A DNA stretch of 10,406 nucleotides from Alphaproteobacteria bacterium (GTDB lineage Bacteria > Pseudomonadota > Alphaproteobacteria > Sphingomonadales > Sphingomonadaceae): the NCBI GenBank assembly GCA_028293055.1, contig JAQGLD010000272.1, positions 1-10,406 of the forward strand, in the 5' to 3' direction. The notes beneath the pieces are model-generated. The model worked only from the letters and a program-made list of their open reading frames with translations, made no database searches and was not told the origin of the DNA. Each line of letters starts with the position of its first letter. Position 1 is the first letter of the stretch. Position numbers and translations under genes: made by a program. Of the stretch, positions 5,609-10,406 are shown in pieces.

Positions 5609-6313
5609 ATGACCGACCTTGCCGCCTTTCCGATCACGCGCCGCTGGCCCGCCGAACATCCCGACCGGATTCAGCTCTACTCGGTGCCGACTCCGAACGG
5701 GGTGAAGGTCTCGATCGCGCTCGAGGAGATGGGACTGGCCTACGAGCCTCATTTCATCGACTTCTCCAAGGACGAGACCCGGAGCGCCGAATTTCAGTCG
5801 CTCAACCCGAACGGCAAGATCCCGGCGATCATCGATCCCGACGGACCGGACGGAAAGCCGCTGGCCCTGTTCGAATCCGGTGCGATCCTCCTCTATCTCG
5901 CCGACAAGAGCGGGCTTTTCATGCCATCCGACCATGGCCGCTGCTGGGAGGCGATCCAGTGGGTCTTCTTCCAGATGGGCGCGATCGGGCCGATGTTCGG
6001 CCAGCTCGGTTATTTCAACAAATTCGCCGGCAAGGAGATCGAGGACAAGAGGCCGCTCGAGCGATATGTCGGCGAGTCCAAGCGTCTGCTCGGTGTCCTC
6101 GAGGGCCGGTTGAAGGATCGTGAGTGGGTGATGGGCGACGAGTATACGATCGCCGACATCTCGATGCTCGGCTGGGTGCGCAACCTGATCACCTTCTACG
6201 AGGCCCGCGAGCTGGTTGGCTTCGACGATTATCCGTCGGTCGGAGCATGGCTGGAACGCGGACTCGCGCGGCCGGCGGTGCAGCGCGGACTGAGCATTCC
6301 GGCGCGCGGTTAA
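5609..6313 (+). CDS. Glutathione S-transferase, YfcG/Ure2-like (Nu-class type)
   Basis: A 234-residue cytosolic glutathione-dependent enzyme. The N-terminal thioredoxin-like domain (about 20-105) has LYSVPTPNGVKV with T28-P29-N30-G31, the active-site loop of YfcG/YghU proteins, which use Thr/Asn instead of the catalytic Tyr, Ser or Cys of other classes. The cis-Pro is P72 in NPNGKIPAI, and the glutathione-binding E89-S90 is in LALFESGAILLYLADK. The helical C-terminal domain contains QWVFFQMGAIGPMFGQ and the ADIS segment that caps the GST fold. Relatives act as disulfide-bond reductases or peroxidases with weak classical transferase activity; this is knowledge of the family and has not been shown here. 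I chose ATG 5609 because GGAG (5600-5603) lies 5 bases upstream. An in-frame start at 5486 would add 41 low-complexity residues and has no good ribosome site. It ends 23 bases from the convergent efflux operon. Confidence 0.93.
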   Translation: MTDLAAFPITRRWPAEHPDRIQLYSVPTPNGVKVSIALEEMGLAYEPHFIDFSKDETRSAEFQSLNPNGKIPAIIDPDGPDGKPLALFESGAILLYLADKSGLFMPSDHGRCWEAIQWVFFQMGAIGPMFGQLGYFNKFAGKEIEDKRPLERYVGESKRLLGVLEGRLKDREWVMGDEYTIADISMLGWVRNLITFYEARELVGFDDYPSVGAWLERGLARPAVQRGLSIPARG

Positions 6314-6336
6314 GGTCCTTCCGCACCGGACAGGAT

Positions 6337-7722
6337 CTATTGGCGCGTCCCGTCCGCATCCGACCAGCCCCCGCCCATCGCCTGGTATAGCGCGACGAGC
6401 GCGGTCAGCTGGTCGGTGCGCGTCTGGGCCAGAGCGAGGTCTGCGTTGAGCAGGTTGCGCTGGGCGTCGAGCTGCTCGAGATAGGTGGTGTAGCCCGCCT
6501 GATAGCGGTTGGTGGCGTGGCGGAGCACCTCGGCGAGCGCGGAGCGCTGGGCCTCCAACCGCGCGCGCTGCTCGCGCAGCCGGGCGACCGCGGCAAGCTG
6601 GTCCTCGACCTCGCGAAAGGCGGTCAGCACTGCGCGCTGATAGGCGAAGGCAGCCTGGTCGCGGCGCGCGGCCGCGCCCTCCGCGCCGGCGCGAAGCCGC
6701 CCGCCCTCGAAGATCGGCGCGAGCGCGCTGGCCCCGATCGACCATAAGGAGATCGGATTGGCGAGGAGGGTGGATATCGCGGCGCCGGCCGAGCCCGAGA
6801 GCCGCAGGCTCGGCAGGAATTGCGCGCGCGCGGCCGCGAGGCTCGAATCCGAGGCGGCGAGGCTGTATTCCGCCTGGGCGATGTCCGGGCGGCGGCGGAG
6901 CAGGTCGGACGGTAGTCCGCCGGGGACCGGTGGCGGGGTGAGCGCGGCCAGCGGCAGGCCGCGCTCGATTGCCCGTGGCGATTCGCCGAGCAGCAGACTC
7001 AGGGCATCCTCCTGGCGCGCGATGGCGAGATCGACCTGAGGCAGCAGCTGGGTCGTGCCTTCATATTCGGCTTCGGCCTGGCGATATTCCAGCTGGGACG
7101 TGTAGCCGACCCGGGCGCGGTCGCGGGCGATGCGCAGCGCCTCGGCGCGACTTGCGATCGTGTCGACGATGACCGCCCGGCGCAGGTCGAGTCCGCGCAG
7201 GACGATATAGCCGCTGGCCGTCGCGGAAGCGGTCGCCAGCGCAGCGGAGTCGCGTCCGGCCTCGCTGGCCAGAAAGCCGCTTCGTGCAGCCGCGATCTGG
7301 TCCGAGATCCGGCCGAACAGATCGACTTCGTAGCTCGCCTGGAAAATCGGCGAGACTCCTGTGCTCTCGCTCGGCAGGCCGAACGGGCTGACCGAGCGCG
7401 ACCGGCTGATTCCGACCCCGGCATCGAGCGTCGGAAACAGCTGGGCCCGCGCCAGGCTTTCCTGCGCGCGTGCCTCGCGCACCCGCGCGGCGGCGATGGC
7501 GATGTCGGGATTATGGGCCAGCGCAGTCTCGACGAGCCTGGTGAGCACGGGATCGCCGAAGCGCTGCCACCAGGCCTGGTCGATCGGCGCCGCGGGACCG
7601 GCCTGGGTCCGCCAGGTCGGCGGTGGAGTGACAATTGCCTCGGGCGGCGCTGGATAATTCGGGGCCGCGCAGGCGGAGACCAGCAGCAGGGCGGCCGCTG
7701 CCGCCGAGCGTTTCGGGCTCAT
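6337..7722 (-). CDS. Outer-membrane efflux lipoprotein, NodT/OprM type (TolC family)
   Basis: A 461-residue outer-membrane channel that would complete the tripartite pump with the two genes upstream. The signal peptide ends in LLLVSAC with the predicted lipid-modified Cys at residue 18. The mature start AAPNYPAPP and WWQRFGDPVLTRLVETAL are typical of NodT-family openings. Two OEP repeats follow, each with long alpha-helical coiled segments: N-terminal half IAAARVREARAQESLARAQLFP, C-terminal half SLAAARAQFLPSLRLSGS and AFREVEDQLAAVARLREQ. The second contains LLRRRPDIAQAE, a hallmark of the family. Length is normal. Its ATG overlaps the stop of the membrane fusion gene by 4 bases (ATGA, 7719-7722) and has only a weak ribosome site, which suggests translational coupling. 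It is the last gene of the operon. Confidence 0.95.
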   Translation of the reverse strand: MSPKRSAAAAALLLVSACAAPNYPAPPEAIVTPPPTWRTQAGPAAPIDQAWWQRFGDPVLTRLVETALAHNPDIAIAAARVREARAQESLARAQLFPTLDAGVGISRSRSVSPFGLPSESTGVSPIFQASYEVDLFGRISDQIAAARSGFLASEAGRDSAALATASATASGYIVLRGLDLRRAVIVDTIASRAEALRIARDRARVGYTSQLEYRQAEAEYEGTTQLLPQVDLAIARQEDALSLLLGESPRAIERGLPLAALTPPPVPGGLPSDLLRRRPDIAQAEYSLAASDSSLAAARAQFLPSLRLSGSAGAAISTLLANPISLWSIGASALAPIFEGGRLRAGAEGAAARRDQAAFAYQRAVLTAFREVEDQLAAVARLREQRARLEAQRSALAEVLRHATNRYQAGYTTYLEQLDAQRNLLNADLALAQTRTDQLTALVALYQAMGGGWSDADGTRQ

Positions 7723-8918
7723 CTTTGCGCTCGGGCGGGCGCGGCGGCCGTGTCGATGCGGGCCTCGACCGACATTCCGGGCCGCAGGCGCGCCGCCAAC
7801 GGATCGTTGCGATCGACGGCGATCCGCACCGCGATACGCTGCGCCACCTTGACGAAATTGCCGGTCGCATTGTCGGGTCGGATGACGCTGAACTCGTTGC
7901 CGGCGGCCGGGGCGAGCCGCTCTACCACACCCCGCAGGGTCGCTCCGCCGAGCGCGTCGACGCGGATCGTCGCTGCCTGCCCCGGGAGGATCCGCGCGGT
8001 CTGGGCTTCCTTGAAATTGGCGACCACCCAGACCGCCCGGGGAACCAGGAAGAGCAGCTGGGTGCCGGCGGTGACATATTGGCCGAGCCGGACTCCGACC
8101 TCGCTGACCTGGCCGTCGGCGGGCGCTCGTACGATCGTGTTGGCGAGATCGATCTGGGCGAGCCGCACTGCGGCCTGGGCGTTTTCCACGGCGGCGCTGA
8201 GGCCGCCGCGGGCGACTGCGACGGTCCGAACCTGCTCCTGGCTGATCAGCCGCTGCGCTTCGGCCTGCTGGACTCCGGCCTCGGCCTGGGCGAGCGCGGC
8301 GCGGGTCTGGTCGCGCTCACGCAGCGAGACCGAACCCAGAGCGACGAGCTCGTTGACCCGGCGCATGTCGGCGGCGGCGCGGGCGAGCTGGGCGCGGGCA
8401 TTGGCGATCGCTGCCACCTGGCCGGCGACCGAAGCCTCGCTGGAGCGCTGGCTCTGCTGCGAGTTGGCGAGCGAGGCCTGTTGCGCGGCCAGATTCGCCT
8501 GGGCCTGCTCGACCCGCTGGCGATAGATTCGGTCGTCGATCCTGGCGAGGGGCTGCCCGGCCCTCACCACCTCGAAATCCTGGACCAGGACCTGGGTCAC
8601 GTAGCCGCTGACCTGCGGTGCGATCACCGTGGTCCGACCGCGCACATAGGCATTGTCGGTAGTCTGCACCGCATTGGCGAAGGGCGGCAGATGCCATGCG
8701 TAGAGCACGACCAACGCGCCTGCGATCAGCAGTGCGATGAAGGCGAACGTGGCTGCCTGGCCGCCGCGCACCGGCGCCCAGCCACGCGCCGGAGGGGTCG
8801 GCTGCGAGACTTCGACGGGATCGCTGAGCCGCTCCTCCTCGCGCCGTGGCGGGGCGGCCGCGGCGGGGCTGTCGAGATTCTGCCTGTTGTCGGGGTCGAG
8901 CGGCGTCACGCGGTCCAT
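7719..8918 (-). CDS. EmrA/HlyD-type membrane fusion (periplasmic adaptor) protein
   Basis: A 399-residue adaptor linking the inner-membrane pump to the outer-membrane channel. A charged, Pro-rich cytoplasmic N-terminus of about 50 residues precedes one transmembrane helix (about 56-75, AATFAFIALLIAGALVVLYA). TTDNAYVRG (86-94), the EmrA-family signature, leads into the lipoyl-like domain with IAPQVSGYV and V-RAGQPLARID. A long Ala/Gln/Arg-rich coiled-coil hairpin follows (about 125-240), then IVRAPADGQVSEVGVRLGQYV and the beta-barrel domain ending LRPGMSVEARID. Length matches the family. AAGGA at 8923-8927 lies 4 bases before the ATG. The gene starts 19 bases after the pump gene stops and overlaps the channel gene by 4 bases, so the three are one operon. 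An emr-type name is reasonable, but substrate specificity is unknown. Confidence 0.95.
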   Translation of the reverse strand: MDRVTPLDPDNRQNLDSPAAAAPPRREEERLSDPVEVSQPTPPARGWAPVRGGQAATFAFIALLIAGALVVLYAWHLPPFANAVQTTDNAYVRGRTTVIAPQVSGYVTQVLVQDFEVVRAGQPLARIDDRIYRQRVEQAQANLAAQQASLANSQQSQRSSEASVAGQVAAIANARAQLARAAADMRRVNELVALGSVSLRERDQTRAALAQAEAGVQQAEAQRLISQEQVRTVAVARGGLSAAVENAQAAVRLAQIDLANTIVRAPADGQVSEVGVRLGQYVTAGTQLLFLVPRAVWVVANFKEAQTARILPGQAATIRVDALGGATLRGVVERLAPAAGNEFSVIRPDNATGNFVKVAQRIAVRIAVDRNDPLAARLRPGMSVEARIDTAAAPARAQR

Positions 8919-8937
8919 TCCGTCCTTCGAGTCCGGG

Positions 8938-10406
8938 TCAATTCTTCATCGTCTCCTCACGCATCCGCTCAAAGGCGGCCTGGTCTTCCGCAATGGGATT
9001 GATACCGCGAACGCGGAGCCTGACCCATCGGGTCCCGAGCCACAGGAAAACCAGCGCGGCGAGCAATGCAATGGCGAGGAATACGTCGTTATAGGCAAGG
9101 ATATTGGCCTCCCGGGTCACCTGCTGCCCGAGCAAGGCGGCGCCCTCGGCCTGGCGGAGGGCCGGATCGCCGAGGATGCGTCCATAGGCGCCGCCGAGCT
9201 GCTGGACCCTGGTCGCGACCTGCGGGTCGGTCATCACCAGCGACTCGACGAGCTGGCTCGAATGGAATTTCTCGCGCAGGATCTGGAAGGAGCCGAGCAA
9301 AGCCGCGCCGGCGAGGCCGCCCAATTGCTGGGTCAATCCGAACAGAGCCGAGAAGCTGACGATATGGCTCGGCCCGCGTGACAGAGCGCGCATGATCCCA
9401 ACGACGATCACCGACCCCATGAAATAGAGCGCTGCGAACGCAATTACCGCCTGGCTGACATAGAGGCTCGATGGGCGGGTGAGGTTGGACGCATGCGAGT
9501 CCACATAAGCGCCGATGGCGATCAACGCGGTTGCGACCACCACCGGCCGGAGCAGATCCTTCATGTCGAGGGTGAAGGCGCCGACCAGCATCCCGGCGAT
9601 CGACGCCAGGGCGACGATCAGGTTCAAGGAGACGAGCTGGTCGTTGACCAGGCCGATGACATTCATCAAGCCGACCGACCCGTAGGTCTGTTCCGAGAGC
9701 AGGATACGGATCGAGGCTGCGATCGCCATGAACCGAAGCACGTCGCGGCTGCCCATCCAGCGGGTGTTGAGCAAGGGATTGGCGCGATTATGCTCGACCA
9801 GGCCGGCAAGGCCGATGAGCAGGATCGCGGCCGCCGTCGCATAGCCGAGCCATGGAGTGCTCCACCAGACGATCCGGCCCTGGACGAGCACCGCGCACAG
9901 CAGCGCCATGCCCGGCGCGACCAGCAAGAAGGTCAGGAAGTCGAGCTTCTCGAAGGCCTTCATCCGCTCGCTCGGCGGTAGGCGAAGCAAGGCGACGGAA
10001 CCAAGACAGAGCAGGGTCAGGCCGAATTCGAACACGAACAGATTCTGGACCCGGCCATTGAGCAGCAGCAGGGGCGAAAGCATGCGAGCAAGCGGGAGCG
10101 CCACCTGGGCAAGGCTGAAGCCGATGATCATCCCGACCATGCGCCGGGCCGCCGGCATCGCCTGGATGAAGTAGAAGAAGGAGAGGGTGGTGAGTCCGCT
10201 TCCGACGATCCCCGCGGCGCCGCGCACGACCAGCTCCATGGCGAAGCTGTGGACGAAGATCTGGGCGAAGGTGATGACCAGGAATCCGAGCAGGAACAGA
10301 CGGGTGAAGCGCTGCAGGCCGAATTGCTGGCGGAACTTGATCAGCAGCAGGCTCATGCAGATGTTGGTCATCGAATAGATTGCGGTCAGCCAGCCGCCCT
10401 CCACCG
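8938..10406 (-). CDS. EmrB-like DHA2-family MFS drug efflux pump, 5' end outside window
   Basis: About 489 codons are visible; the frame is open to the right edge, so the first residues and probably the first helix are missing. The GTG at 10404 reads as an internal Val (VEGGWLTAIYSMTNI) and is not a likely start: DHA2 proteins normally have an aromatic-Pro-D-rich helix and a GW-hTxY element here, with about 510-530 residues in all. About 13 hydrophobic segments fit a 14-helix pump. The C-terminal part carries MRALSRGPSHIVSFSALFGLTQQLGGLAGAALLG and EANILAYNDVFLAIALL, close in pattern to EmrB C-termini. As first gene of the pump operon it would drive proton-coupled export of hydrophobic compounds, working with the adaptor and channel downstream. 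Promoter and regulator are beyond the edge. Confidence 0.93.
   Translation of the reverse strand, partial: VEGGWLTAIYSMTNICMSLLLIKFRQQFGLQRFTRLFLLGFLVITFAQIFVHSFAMELVVRGAAGIVGSGLTTLSFFYFIQAMPAARRMVGMIIGFSLAQVALPLARMLSPLLLLNGRVQNLFVFEFGLTLLCLGSVALLRLPPSERMKAFEKLDFLTFLLVAPGMALLCAVLVQGRIVWWSTPWLGYATAAAILLIGLAGLVEHNRANPLLNTRWMGSRDVLRFMAIAASIRILLSEQTYGSVGLMNVIGLVNDQLVSLNLIVALASIAGMLVGAFTLDMKDLLRPVVVATALIAIGAYVDSHASNLTRPSSLYVSQAVIAFAALYFMGSVIVVGIMRALSRGPSHIVSFSALFGLTQQLGGLAGAALLGSFQILREKFHSSQLVESLVMTDPQVATRVQQLGGAYGRILGDPALRQAEGAALLGQQVTREANILAYNDVFLAIALLAALVFLWLGTRWVRLRVRGINPIAEDQAAFERMREETMKN

Noticed and set aside
6314..6336. Bidirectional terminator between the convergent GST and efflux-channel genes
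   Set aside because: The 23-base gap has only a weak possible GTCC/GGAC pairing and no T-tract on either strand. It is not enough to call.
7635..9002. Long plus-strand open frame (455 codons) across the adaptor gene
   Set aside because: It is antisense to the well-recognised EmrA-type gene and crosses its boundaries without respecting them. The composition is shadow-like and it has no recognisable domains.
10404..10406. GTG at 10404 as the true start of the EmrB-like pump
   Set aside because: The frame stays open to the edge, and the first visible residues (EGGWLTAIYSMTN) correspond to a position inside the N-terminal part of DHA2 pumps, so the real start lies beyond the window.
1..10406. 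Mobile elements, CRISPR arrays, tRNA or rRNA genes
   Set aside because: I saw no transposase or integrase motifs, no spaced direct repeats and no tRNA-like cloverleaf or rRNA stretches. Composition is even apart from the two AT-rich upstream islands.

Overview
The window reads as GC-rich alphaproteobacterial DNA. The best fit is a sphingomonad (Sphingomonas, Sphingobium or Novosphingobium type). This rests on a long TonB-dependent receptor with a DIVVTAR box after an Ala-rich linker, a spinster-type MFS transporter beside it, and consistently GC-rich codon use. It is an inference from protein style, not a database match.

Region 1 (about 1-4366, all minus strand) is an uptake/catabolism-type block. 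In transcription order it holds a 447-residue spinster-like MFS permease (2845-4188), an 826-residue TonB-dependent outer-membrane receptor (147-2627), and the first 31 codons of a probable MaoC/FAS1-like dehydratase that runs off the left edge (1-94). The receptor and permease have separate AT-rich upstream regions that share a near-identical motif around a TTGAC core, so they may answer to one regulator. A 13-codon ORF with its own Shine-Dalgarno sits between receptor and dehydratase, and its stop codon overlaps the dehydratase start (ATGA). The substrate cannot be read from the sequence.

Region 2 (about 4367-6313, plus strand) holds two thiol-related genes. The first is a lipoprotein thioredoxin-fold protein with a CPFC active site (4590-5336). 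The second is a YfcG/Ure2-like (Nu-class-type) glutathione S-transferase (5609-6313). They are separated by 272 bases containing a perfect 8-bp hairpin. The divergent gap 4189-4589 contains a terminator-like hairpin plus T-tract on the plus strand, with no recognised plus-strand gene in front of it.

Region 3 (6337-10406, minus strand) is a tripartite efflux operon. It runs EmrB-like DHA2 MFS pump (start beyond the right edge), then EmrA/HlyD-type membrane fusion protein, then a NodT-type outer-membrane efflux lipoprotein. The first two genes are 19 bases apart; the last two overlap by 4 bases. The operon converges tail-to-tail with the glutathione transferase gene.

I see no mobile element, CRISPR array, tRNA or rRNA. 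The proteins are all of familiar families. What deserves a second look is the small-scale structure between genes: the shared motif, the coupling mini-ORF, the orphan terminator and the leader features. I do not see convincing evidence for a wholly new system.
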